Positions 1 through 5,781 of a DNA stretch of 5,887 nucleotides are shown here, one piece after another. Position 1 is the first letter of the stretch. Each line of letters begins with the position of its first letter. Below the pieces are notes generated by a model. It saw nothing but the letters and a program-made list of their open reading frames with translations. It searched no databases and was not told the origin of the DNA. The stretch spans positions 1 through 5,887 of the forward strand of contig JBGPIK010000419.1 of the NCBI GenBank assembly GCA_041484845.1, given 5' to 3'. A program made the position numbers and the translations under genes. Origin of the DNA: JBGPIK01 sp041484845. GTDB taxonomy: Bacteria; Desulfobacterota; Binatia; UBA9968.

Positions 1-153
1 AGGTGGGCGAACCTTCGACGAGCTAAAGCAGCGGTGCTTTCAGTCAAACCCGCTGCGACGGCCCAGAAGAAGACCATGAGTCGGGCAACTAAAGCGAAGT
101 TGTCGGCCAAATTGAAGGCTTTCTGGGCGGCGAAGAAAGCCGGCAAGAAGTAA
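1..153 (+). CDS. C-terminal tail of an unidentified lysine/alanine-rich protein (5' end outside window)
   Basis: Frame 1 is open from the window edge to a TAA at 151-153, giving the last 50 residues of a protein that begins to the left. The tail is strongly basic and alanine-rich: 12 Lys and 4 Arg in 50 residues, ending in AAKKAGKK. A helix-forming stretch, KLSAKLKAFWAAKKAGKK, resembles the K-x-S-A-x-x-K-A-x-W-A basic tails I recall on many small bacterial proteins, possibly nucleic-acid binding; that resemblance is inference. Nothing visible identifies the main domain, so no function is given. An internal ATG at 76 could start a 25-residue peptide, but the upstream codons read the same biased composition, so a longer gene is preferred. 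The stop lies immediately beside a - strand transposase fragment, so the insertion edge may be close to this gene's 3' end. Confidence 0.6.
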   Translation, partial: RWANLRRAKAAVLSVKPAATAQKKTMSRATKAKLSAKLKAFWAAKKAGKK

Positions 154-156
154 TCC

Positions 157-301
157 TGGGCAAGTTCTAGTTCCGCTAAGAAGGATCTTTTCAAAGGCGG
201 CGTAGTCGGCTGGCTTTTCAGGACAGACGTAACCGCCCGACACTCCGGTTTAACACTTGATAGGCTAATCCACTGCTTGCAATCCGAATGCGGCGCGGCA
301 G
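157..301 (-). pseudogene. 5' remnant of a REP-associated tyrosine transposase (RAYT, Y1_Tnp family)
   Basis: Read on the - strand from 301, the codons give PRRIRIASSGLAYQVLNRS and then VGRLRL. This is the usual start of RAYT proteins (M-P-R-x-x-R...G-x-x-Y-H-V-x-N-R). After CTG at 226-224, four bases (223-220) stand where one codon is expected and cause a TGA. Skipping one base restores EKPADYAAFEKIL (219-181), the next conserved RAYT block. RAYTs are single-strand HUH/Y1 transposases that act on REP palindromes. Three defects are visible: the initiator position is CTG, a +1 frameshift is present, and homology fades near 181-157. The catalytic MPNHxH motif and Tyr helix are therefore absent, and the position usually His in Y-H-V is Gln. 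The fragment points toward the tail of the + strand gene ending at 153. It is certainly non-functional. Family identity is from recall of conserved N-terminal motifs, not a search. Confidence 0.82.
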
Positions 302-620
302 TCTTTTCTGAAACCACCGAACCTGTGCAAACCAGTGGGCGTTGTTGTGTTGCTACAATAAATTCTGATTTGCGCCGGCTTCAGTGTAATTCTAATTAAA
401 CAACAACGTGCCCCAAGTTGCGCCCGCGATTGGTTGTTTCGCCGGACGCTGGCTGCGCGGAATTGTCATTACTCCGTGTACGCCTTGGTGAAGGTGCACT
501 TTGGGTTAAGTTCCGGGGCCTGGCATAACTATACTATCAATCTTCCCACTGGGCGCGTGATAACCGACCAGCTTGCCGGAAGCCAAGTAGATACTAGACA
601 AGCAACAGTAAGGAAAGCCC

Positions 621-649
621 GTTCAAATGTTCAAGGTTCAATCGTTCAA
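621..649. repeat. Degenerate GTTCAA array, left copy
   Basis: Four perfect GTTCAA hexamers start at 621, 629, 636 and 644, spaced 8, 7 and 8 bases, so the unit is a 7-8 base degenerate tandem repeat (GTTCAA plus 1-2 bases). The 13-mer TTCAAGGTTCAAT at 630-642 recurs exactly at 1463-1475 on the other side of the toxin-antitoxin remnant. Arrays of this kind are, from memory, scattered between genes in several uncultured lineages; their function is unknown to me. Confidence 0.75.
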
Positions 650-675
650 GGACAGATTCGGAGGGGGAACTTGCG

Positions 676-697
676 CGTTTTGTGAGTTCTCAAAACG
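676..697. repeat. Imperfect 22-base palindrome upstream of the antitoxin remnant
   Basis: CGTTTTG at 676-682 pairs with CAAAACG at 691-697, and inside it GA at 684-685 pairs with TT or TC at 687-690, leaving one T/T mismatch and a tiny loop. It lies about 108 bases before the antitoxin start codon. It could be an operator relic, since toxin-antitoxin modules are often autoregulated through palindromes, or a chance hairpin. No T-run follows directly, so it is not a terminator on the + strand. Confidence 0.35.
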
Positions 698-804
698 TCG
701 AAAGATTTTCTGAGTGCTGTAGACGAGTCACCGCCAAGGTGCGGAGGGCGCGCAATAAGCCGGTAGCGACGCCGTGTCATTGTATGGTAGATTCGGAGAA
801 AACC

Positions 805-1038
805 ATGGCCTGGATCGTATCAGACGTCGATCACCTTGGAGGCAAACCGCGCGTGCGGGATACTCGTATCTCGGTAGCACTGCTTTTGGAATAGCTGGCT
901 GCGGGAATGACCATCGGTGAGATCGCAAGAGAATACCCGAGTCTCACGGAAGAGTCGATTCGCGGAGTGTTGGAAGAATTAGCCCATTCTGACTTGCTGG
1001 CGCCAAGTGAAAATCCTTCTCGACGAGAACATGCCTGA
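805..1038 (+). pseudogene. DUF433 family antitoxin, interrupted by an in-frame amber stop
   Basis: From ATG 805 the frame reads MAWIVSDVDHLGGKPRVRDT and RISVALLLE, then TAG at 892-894, then LAAGMTIGEIAREYPSLTEE and further residues to TGA at 1036-1038. GGKPRxRxTRIxVxxLLE followed by LAxGMTxxEIxxxYPxLTxE is the DUF433 helix-turn-helix pattern, so both sides of the stop belong to one ancestral gene of about 77 residues. The family usually has an aromatic residue (Tyr or Trp) where residue 30 is now a stop; TGG or TAC/TAT changing to TAG would explain it. Start 805 is chosen over the in-frame ATG 784 because GGAG at 795-798 sits 6 bases upstream and family members begin near MAWI. DUF433 proteins typically neutralise a DUF5615 partner and probably bind their own promoter. 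The 3' end overlaps the toxin by 32 bases, a translationally coupled layout. The 29-residue product left would lack the helix-turn-helix. Confidence 0.88.
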
Positions 1039-1337
1039 GTCTCTACTCGGTGCCCTGGAAAACCTCGGCCACGAGGTTAATTCGGTGAATCATCTCAAAC
1101 TCAAGGGGCTCGATAACGGGACACTCTATCGGCAAGTCGCCGTTGCCTATGATCTTTGCTTTACGCGGGATGCGGGTTTTGCTCACAACATACGCCAGAT
1201 GCGAACTCCCTCCCAGGTTAAGGTTCTGCGGGGGATCGTTTCCCAGCAGCGAGTCGAGTCTTTCGTTCCTGCGTTTTATTGATGCTTTCCAAAAGTCCGA
1301 TTGGTCGCGTTACTCAAACGGCGACGATTGGCGCTAG
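1007..1337 (+). pseudogene. DUF5615 PIN-like toxin, frameshifted near its C-terminus
   Basis: From GTG 1007 the frame gives MKILLDENMPESLLGALENL, then KLKGLDNGTLYRQVA and LCFTRDAGFA, the signature of DUF5615 PIN-like proteins. The acidic residues expected at the metal site are present: D6/E7, D36 and D55 (TRD). These are putative ribonuclease toxins paired with DUF433 antitoxins. The frame ends early at TGA 1280-1282 after 91 residues. Removing one T from the TTTT run at 1274-1277 restores AFIDAFQKSDWSRYSNGDDW to TAG 1335-1337, which is the normal family C-terminus (DWSRY-x-x-G-x-DW). The restored length is 109 residues, as expected. The lesion is therefore a +1 slippage in a homopolymer. The putative active site is upstream of it, so the truncated protein could in principle keep some fold; loss of the antitoxin suggests it is inactive. 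There is no good ribosome site before GTG, consistent with coupling to the antitoxin. Confidence 0.88.
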
Positions 1338-1904
1338 ACGCTTATTACTGCGGCCCCTTCCAGACGTTCAAGCCGTTCCATCGCTGCGCTACGTTCAAGA
1401 CGTTACACGTTAACGCCGGTTCCAAATGTTCCAGTCGTTTAAAGCCTTACGGCTGTTCAAAATTCAAGGTTCAATGTTCAACGAAAGACCAACTCGGTCG
1501 ACGCTTTCACGTTTTGATAATTCGCAGAGTAATTAGGGTCGTCCTTACTTTTGCTGTCCCCTAAGTTTTGCACGCCAGAAGCCTGGCTCCAAGCCTTTGG
1601 GTTTCTCCTTTACAATCCCCTCCCGTGCCTTCTCGACACAGCTAGTCATTCATCCATATGGGCCTGACCCGATGGCGCTTCACCCAACTCCTACGGATGC
1701 ACGAGCACACGATCACCGAGCATTTTCCTATAAATACTTCTGACCATGTTTTCCAAGACAAATTCGACACGGACGATCGGCGGCCAGCTTTGGCTTTTAC
1801 ATCGTTACTTTTTAAGTTGCAGAACCCTGATCCGGGAGTCGCTCCTGACCCTCTCCTAAGGATTGTTGGGACGTAAAAATCCGAGACCCTGCCTTTTTCT
1901 CTTT
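1338..1904. other. Stretch of about 565 bases without a recognisable gene, between toxin remnant and MFS gene
   Basis: The first third is the right GTTCAA array. Around 1533-1564 TTAGGG and CCCTAA bracket a 20-base T/C-rich loop. From 1658 to 1876 a + strand frame of 72 codons is open and begins MGLTRWRFTQLLRMHEHT, but I recognise no family, see no ribosome site and no partner, so I do not call it. Small palindromes occur near 1834-1865. The A/T-rich stretch 1876-1906 could fold weakly on the - strand (GAGA/TCTC stem, then five T) beyond the MFS stop. This is too weak to call as a terminator. Confidence 0.45.
1366..1481. repeat. Degenerate GTTCAA array, right copy
   Basis: Perfect GTTCAA hexamers start at 1366, 1393, 1455, 1469 and 1476, with near copies GTTCCA at 1375, GTTCCA at 1419, GTTCCA at 1428 and ATTCAA at 1462. 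The densest part, 1455-1481, contains TTCAAGGTTCAAT (1463-1475), identical to 630-642. The array begins about 30 bases after the restored toxin stop. Between the hexamers lies CGCTGCGCTACG, giving the higher-order look of a mosaic intergenic repeat rather than a simple microsatellite. Confidence 0.7.
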
Positions 1905-3179
1905 TTATTTGGATTCCAGAACGATCCCGCGGGCGGCCAAGATGGGTCTTGCGGCCTCGCGAAGTCGCGGCAACCGTTGCGCGAAAATAATTCCGGCGAC
2001 GAAGCAAAAACCGCCGCCGATCGCGACCACCAGAGGAGCACCGGCCTGGTCGGCGGCCCAACCCATTAACAAACTGCCAAACGGCGCCATGCCGACGAGC
2101 ATCATGGAGAAAAGGCTCATGACCCGGCCACGCATCTCGTTGTCGGCGAGGGTTTGCAGCGCCGTATTGGTGGCGGCGATCAGCACCATCCAACCACAAC
2201 CCACTCCCACAAGAAGCAAGAGCGAGAGCCAAAACACTCGCGCCACCGTAAAAACGATCAGCCCCATACCGAATCCCAACGTGGCAGCGACGATGACGCG
2301 GCCGAGGCCGATAATATTTTTGCGTTGAGCGAGAAAGAGTGCGCCGATGAGCGCGCCCAGGCCGACCGCTCCGAACATCAATCCAAGCGCGTCAGCGCCG
2401 CTCTTATGCACATGCGTGGCGAAGACGGGCATCAACGTCATGTACGGCATGCCCATGACGCCGACCACCCCCAAAAGTATCAAGATATCCCGTATAGGCA
2501 TGGTCGCGACGGTATAGCGGGCGCCTTCGATCAACGAGCGCCCGATGGAAACGGATGGCGCCGCCTCTCGCGGCTGCTCGGCGAACTTCATCATGAGTAA
2601 TGCCACGATCACAGCGACATAACTCACCGCGTTGATCATAAAACAGACGCCCTCGCCAAATTTGGCCACGATCGTACCCGCGAGCGCTGGGCCGACGATG
2701 CGAGCCGCGTTGATCATGGAGGAGTTGAGCGCCACCGCGTTCGCCAAGTCATCGACGTCAACCAGTTGGTGAACCAGAGCCTGGCGGGCGGGCATGTCAA
2801 AAGCATAGATAACCCCCAGCGCGGTTCCCAGCAAAATAATATGCAAGGGTTGAATCCAACCCATCAGCGTGAGCAACGATAGAAGAAGGGCTTGGGCGAG
2901 CGCTGCGCACTGCGTCCATACGGCGACCCGATGGCAGGAGTAGCGGTCGCTAATGACACCGCCGATGGCGCCCAAGCCAAAGATCGGGATTTGCGATGCG
3001 AAGCCGACGATGCCGAGCAGGGTTGCCGATCCCGTTAGGCGATAGACCAGCCAGCTCAACGCCACCTGCTGCATCCACGTGCCGCAGACCGAAACGAGCT
3101 GGCCGGTAAGGTAGAGCCGGTAATTGCGATGGCGCAGCGAACGCCAAAAGGGCGATGTGACGATAAACTTTGATTGCAT
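1905..3179 (-). CDS. MFS efflux permease, MFS_3 / EntS-like family
   Basis: This is an intact 424-residue inner-membrane protein with about 12 hydrophobic segments. It begins with a short cytoplasmic lead, FWRSLRHRNYRLYLTGQLVS, and helix 1 carries GTWMQQVALSWLVYRLTGS, both characteristic of the MFS_3 branch that includes the enterobactin exporter EntS. The loop motif A between helices 2 and 3 reads GGVISDRYSCHR (residues 73-84). A second conserved loop, MRGRVMSLFSM (from 349), precedes APFGSLLMGWAADQAGAP before the last helices. Expected role: proton-driven export of a small molecule such as a siderophore, drug or metabolite; substrate cannot be read from sequence. ATG 3179 is chosen because family proteins begin just before FWRSLRHRN. 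The frame stays open to a TTG at 3287, but those 36 extra residues are polar and family-atypical. No Shine-Dalgarno is evident before either start. It stands alone, transcribed away from the binding-protein operon. Length matches the family and no defect is seen. Confidence 0.93.
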   Translation of the reverse strand: MQSKFIVTSPFWRSLRHRNYRLYLTGQLVSVCGTWMQQVALSWLVYRLTGSATLLGIVGFASQIPIFGLGAIGGVISDRYSCHRVAVWTQCAALAQALLLSLLTLMGWIQPLHIILLGTALGVIYAFDMPARQALVHQLVDVDDLANAVALNSSMINAARIVGPALAGTIVAKFGEGVCFMINAVSYVAVIVALLMMKFAEQPREAAPSVSIGRSLIEGARYTVATMPIRDILILLGVVGVMGMPYMTLMPVFATHVHKSGADALGLMFGAVGLGALIGALFLAQRKNIIGLGRVIVAATLGFGMGLIVFTVARVFWLSLLLLVGVGCGWMVLIAATNTALQTLADNEMRGRVMSLFSMMLVGMAPFGSLLMGWAADQAGAPLVVAIGGGFCFVAGIIFAQRLPRLREAARPILAARGIVLESK

Positions 3180-3829
3180 CGGTAAAAAGTGAGGAGCCGC
3201 CAATCGACGCGAGTGCGATTTTGATTTAGCGAGGATTATCTCATGCGGCGCGTTGAAGATGAAGAGGGAGAGTTTCGAGCACTGCAAGATCAGTCAGGCG
3301 GAGATCGGCAAAAAGGGGTCCACTCTTAGCTCACATGAACATCGAGAGGAGTATGACCAGGTCGCGGAGCAGCGGTTTTTTTAGATGTGGAGTTTACAGA
3401 GATGCTCAAGCGCAATGCGGACGAAGAACGGGAGACTCCAAGGCCCTGCTACGGTGAGCTCATTGATGTCGCGGTACTCTGACCGGATAGCGGAGGACCA
3501 AGATTTGAAGAAGCAAGCGGCGCGACTAGCTAACCTTAATCCGACATTTTTTCGGACCGGCGACGGGGCAGTGAGCCCTACAGCCGTGGGCAATGGGACA
3601 GTGCCTTGAGGGCTCCCCGCAAGCCACCTAGGGTGATGCTCCAGACAGCCGGGGCCTTCACGCATCCCGCATGCTCAGTGCCCACAGCTTCCGGTCTCAC
3701 CGTCCTCGCTAACCGGTAATAGACTGTGAGTTTTTGTCGGATTTGGGCTAAATATTGTCTAGAAATAAAGAGCCTGGTCCCCAGGCGTGGCTTCCGATAC
3801 GCACAGTCTTTCCCAAAAATCTTTGGAGC
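3180..3829. other. Divergent intergenic region with short shifted reading frames, possible gene debris
   Basis: This 650-base stretch separates the divergent MFS and solute-binding genes. Three consecutive short + strand frames look more protein-like than chance: ATG 3259 to TAG 3384 (41 codons, ending EHREEYDQVAEQRFF), GTG 3387 to TGA 3482 (31 codons, with EFTEMLKRNADEERETPRPC), and a third frame covering about 3465-3550 (SRYSDRIAEDQDLKKQAARL). They could be pieces of one or two decayed genes, but I recognise no family. A 6-base perfect hairpin, GCCTGG-TCC-CCAGGC, lies at 3772-3786 without a T-run on the + strand. The region 3610-3770 shows nothing I can name. Confidence 0.4.
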
Positions 3830-3857
3830 TTGACAAGGGATTCCGCCGCTGTATAGT
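3830..3857 (+). promoter_or_regulatory. Sigma-70 type promoter for the solute-binding protein gene
   Basis: TTGACA at 3830-3835 is a perfect -35 box and TATAGT at 3852-3857 matches the -10 consensus in 5 of 6 positions, with a 16-base spacer (one short of ideal). Transcription would begin near 3864, leaving a leader of about 119 bases before the ATG at 3983. An A-rich patch (CCCAAAAATC, 3812-3821) lies just upstream of the -35 box. It is the best promoter match I found in the window and faces the only intact + strand gene. Confidence 0.75.
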
Positions 3858-3982
3858 CGGGCCGCTCCGAAGTACCGAACCGCGACGCGCCATACACCCA
3901 ATGCCGTAATGACTCCACGTGCGCTGCCGCGCTTGAGACTCGAATCGCTCTGGTGTGATAACTCAAGGGGGGTGGAATTGCC

Positions 3983-5557
3983 ATGCTGAGGTTCCGAGTT
4001 GTGGCTCTCGTTGTGCTGCTTTGCCTTCTTCTCGGCGTGTACCAGGTGTTTGTCTCGCCAGCTGCGGGGCCAGCCTCTACAAGATCTGGCACCCAGGCGC
4101 TGGCCGCTGAGAAGAAAGAGCAGAAGGTTGCCGCCACCGTCGCCCTCCCGGGCGTGCAGGTGGAAACCTTGAACCCCTACGCTCACTCGACCACGCAGAT
4201 CTATCCGACCTGGAAGCATGTGATTGAGCCTTTGGTGGAGTGGAGCTGGAGCAAGAAACAAATTGTCCCCATTCTGGCCGAGTCGTGGAGCAATCCGGAC
4301 AATAACACGTGGGTGTTCAAGTTAAAGAAGGGCATCAAGTTTCACGATGGAACCGAGTTTACGGCTGCCGACGTCGTGCATTCGTTCACACGGATCCAGA
4401 AGGACCCCGATAGCAAGCAGGCCAGCTCGATCGCCCATGTGAACGCGATAGAGGCGGTAGACCCTTACACGGTCCGATTGCGTACCAAGAGTCCGGATGC
4501 TGCCCTGCTGTTCCGCCTGACGCAGCGCTTCATCACCAATAAGGCCGCCTATGATCGCCTAGGCGAGGCTAAGGCCGACAGGCTGGCACTCGGGACGGGA
4601 CCCTATAAGTTAAAGGAGTGGGTACGGGGTCAGTGGTTCGTACTGGAAAAAAACGCTGGTTACGCCCACAGCGATCACAAGCCGACGGTAGACGAGATCG
4701 TGTTCCGGAACATACCGGAGGCGGAGGTAGCGATCAGCGCGCTGTTAAACCGAGAGGTGGACGTCATCTCGAACGTCCCGCCCGAGAGTGCTCCCCGAGT
4801 CACAGGCAGTGCGAGGATAGAGAGCACCCGCACGATCAATATTATGTTCCTGGGCATGCACACGTCGGTGCCGGAGTTCAAGAACAAACTCGTCCGTCAG
4901 GCGGTGAACTACGCCATCGACCGAGAAGCTCTCACCCAGCGTGTGCTCAAGGGCGACGCCTATCCCATGGATGCGCCCGTGGGGCCCGACCAGTACGGGT
5001 ACAGCCCCGAGTTGAGTCCCAAGTACATCCATGACCCGGCGAAGGCAAAGAAGTTGCTGGCCCAAGCCGGTTACCCCAACGGCTTTCAGGTCGATTTCCT
5101 GGTTCCGGTCGGGCAGTACAACAAAATCAAGGACGTGGCAGAGGCGATCGGCGGTATGCTGAACGAAGTCGGGATCCGGGCTAAGGTGCGGACGCAGGAC
5201 CAAGATAGCGGGTTTGCTGCGATCCAAAATGGCAAAGTCGGCATGTATATTTTCGGACGGGGGTCGGTCGTTGACCCTAGTGAGTACCTACACCAGTACT
5301 TCCGCACGGGAGTCACCAAGCGGCTGGAGTTCTCCAATCCGACGGTGGACGCCGCACTTGTGGCGGAACAGGCGAGTTTTGACCCTGCCCAGCGGGTGAA
5401 GCTACTGCAGAAGGCCATGTCGGTGCTGCTGGAAGAAGCGCCGGCCGCCTGGCTCTACCAGTATCAGAGCCTGCAGGGCGTGAGCAACAAGTTCGACTTC
5501 AAGTCGAATCCTGGCGAGGACGTCTATGCCTGGGATCTCAAGCCCAGGTTACGCTAG
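3983..5557 (+). CDS. ABC transporter solute-binding protein, family 5 (DppA/OppA-like)
   Basis: This is a complete 524-residue secreted binding protein of the SBP_bac_5 fold, which captures peptides or other small solutes and delivers them to an ABC permease. The N-terminus (MLRFRVVALVVLLCLLLGVY) is a Sec signal or anchor. Cys14 lacks a proper lipobox (VLLC), so a lipoprotein is unlikely; cleavage might follow ALA at residues 39-41. Mature landmarks are ETLNPYAHSTTQIYPTW near 60-75, the family signature ILAESW...W-V-F-K-L-K-K-G-I-K-F-H-D-G (about 97-123), FTAADVVHSF (126-135), GTGPYKLKEW (204-213), VRQAVNYAIDRE in the central lobe and AKKLLAQAGYPNGF in the C-terminal half. Length is normal and uninterrupted. 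The start is fixed by a G-rich ribosome site (AAGGGGGG, 3965-3972) ten bases upstream and by the signal peptide. A strong promoter precedes it and a hairpin terminator follows. No permease or ATPase gene is next to it, so the substrate cannot be inferred from context. Confidence 0.95.
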   Translation: MLRFRVVALVVLLCLLLGVYQVFVSPAAGPASTRSGTQALAAEKKEQKVAATVALPGVQVETLNPYAHSTTQIYPTWKHVIEPLVEWSWSKKQIVPILAESWSNPDNNTWVFKLKKGIKFHDGTEFTAADVVHSFTRIQKDPDSKQASSIAHVNAIEAVDPYTVRLRTKSPDAALLFRLTQRFITNKAAYDRLGEAKADRLALGTGPYKLKEWVRGQWFVLEKNAGYAHSDHKPTVDEIVFRNIPEAEVAISALLNREVDVISNVPPESAPRVTGSARIESTRTINIMFLGMHTSVPEFKNKLVRQAVNYAIDREALTQRVLKGDAYPMDAPVGPDQYGYSPELSPKYIHDPAKAKKLLAQAGYPNGFQVDFLVPVGQYNKIKDVAEAIGGMLNEVGIRAKVRTQDQDSGFAAIQNGKVGMYIFGRGSVVDPSEYLHQYFRTGVTKRLEFSNPTVDAALVAEQASFDPAQRVKLLQKAMSVLLEEAPAAWLYQYQSLQGVSNKFDFKSNPGEDVYAWDLKPRLR

Positions 5558-5781
5558 CAAGGGAGAGGGGGCTGTGCTGGAGCGCTCGCCTGACCGGTGC
5601 TGAACACAGATTGAGGAGGTGCCAGGGGATCATACAGGGACGACAAGAGGGGGGTTACAGGACGAACGGCTAAGTACTTGAATTTATATTGCGCTGTCCC
5701 GTTCGTGGTGAGTCTGTCGAACCATGAACGGATTTTTTCTCACGACCTGAGAGTCTGAGTTAGCCCTGGCAAGGAGGAAGC
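5558..5781. other. Spacer between the two binding-protein genes
   Basis: This 224-base gap is G-rich at its left end. It contains only a 9-codon GTG frame (5574-5603) after a purine-rich stretch, which I do not call as a gene. Its right half carries the palindromic terminator and, upstream of it, ACGAACGG (5662-5669), able to pair with the terminator's left arm. An A/T patch including TATATT (5685-5690) has no well-placed -35 partner. How the downstream gene is transcribed is therefore unclear. Confidence 0.5.
5699..5738 (+). terminator. REP-like palindrome acting as a probable intrinsic terminator
   Basis: CCGTTCGTGGT (5699-5709) pairs with ACCATGAACGG (5721-5731) over 11 base pairs, one of them G-U, around an 11-base loop. 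An A and then six T (5733-5738) follow, the classic layout of a Rho-independent terminator on the + strand. It lies 142 bases after the solute-binding stop and 43 bases before the next ATG. The arm and loop text (GTTCGTGGTGAG...TGTCGAACCATGAAC) is, from recall, a dispersed palindrome common in many bacterial genomes, so a mobile REP-type repeat may have been co-opted here. Confidence 0.72.

Larger units (their letters stand above)
302..804. other. Gene-poor stretch between the transposase remnant and the toxin-antitoxin remnant
   Basis: I see no convincing gene here. The one longer open frame (434-685, +) has no recognisable domain, and part of it translates the GTTCAA array, so it is treated as chance. 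The stretch contains an inverted repeat just upstream of the RAYT fragment (GGGC plus GTTGTTGT at 337-348 against ACAACAAC plus GCCC at 400-413, with a 2-base bulge), a GTTCAA cluster (621-649) and an imperfect palindrome (676-697). TATACT at 530-535 could be a -10 box, but its -35 match is poor, so no promoter is called. Confidence 0.5.

Noticed and set aside
434..685. 83-codon + strand open frame
   Set aside because: No recognisable motif or ribosome site; its end translates the GTTCAA repeat array, so it is probably chance.
892..894. Amber codon in the antitoxin as programmed readthrough or pyrrolysine
   Set aside because: No downstream recoding signal seen, the partner toxin is also broken, and simple mutation explains it.
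621..1481. CRISPR array or integron attC sites from the GTTCAA repeats
   Set aside because: Units are 7-8 bases, degenerate and without 30-base spacers, and no attC core pairs are visible.
1658..1876. 72-codon + strand frame downstream of the MFS gene
   Set aside because: Open but without ribosome site, partner or recognisable family; described only as part of the spacer.
1876..1906. Terminator after the MFS gene on the - strand
   Set aside because: Only a 4-bp GAGA/TCTC stem with a bulge before five T; too weak to assert.
1642..2232. Long - strand open frame overlapping the MFS 3' end
   Set aside because: Arg/Gly-rich shadow in another frame of the clear MFS gene, with no transporter or other family features.
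1909..2600. + strand open frames opposite the MFS gene
   Set aside because: Low-complexity antisense shadows; the - strand reading encodes a complete conserved transporter.
3180..3287. 36-residue N-terminal extension of the MFS gene from TTG 3287
   Set aside because: Polar, family-atypical sequence, no ribosome site, and ATG 3179 fits the family start.
3360..3382. T7 run at 3376-3382 as a terminator
   Set aside because: The preceding GC-rich bases form only about a 3-bp stem.
3772..3786. GCCTGG/CCAGGC hairpin as a terminator or riboswitch part
   Set aside because: It lies upstream of the promoter, has only a 6-bp stem and no T-run on the + strand.
3578..4261. 227-codon - strand open frame across the promoter and signal peptide region
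   Set aside because: It runs antisense to a strong promoter and the start of a clear gene, and has no recognisable domain.
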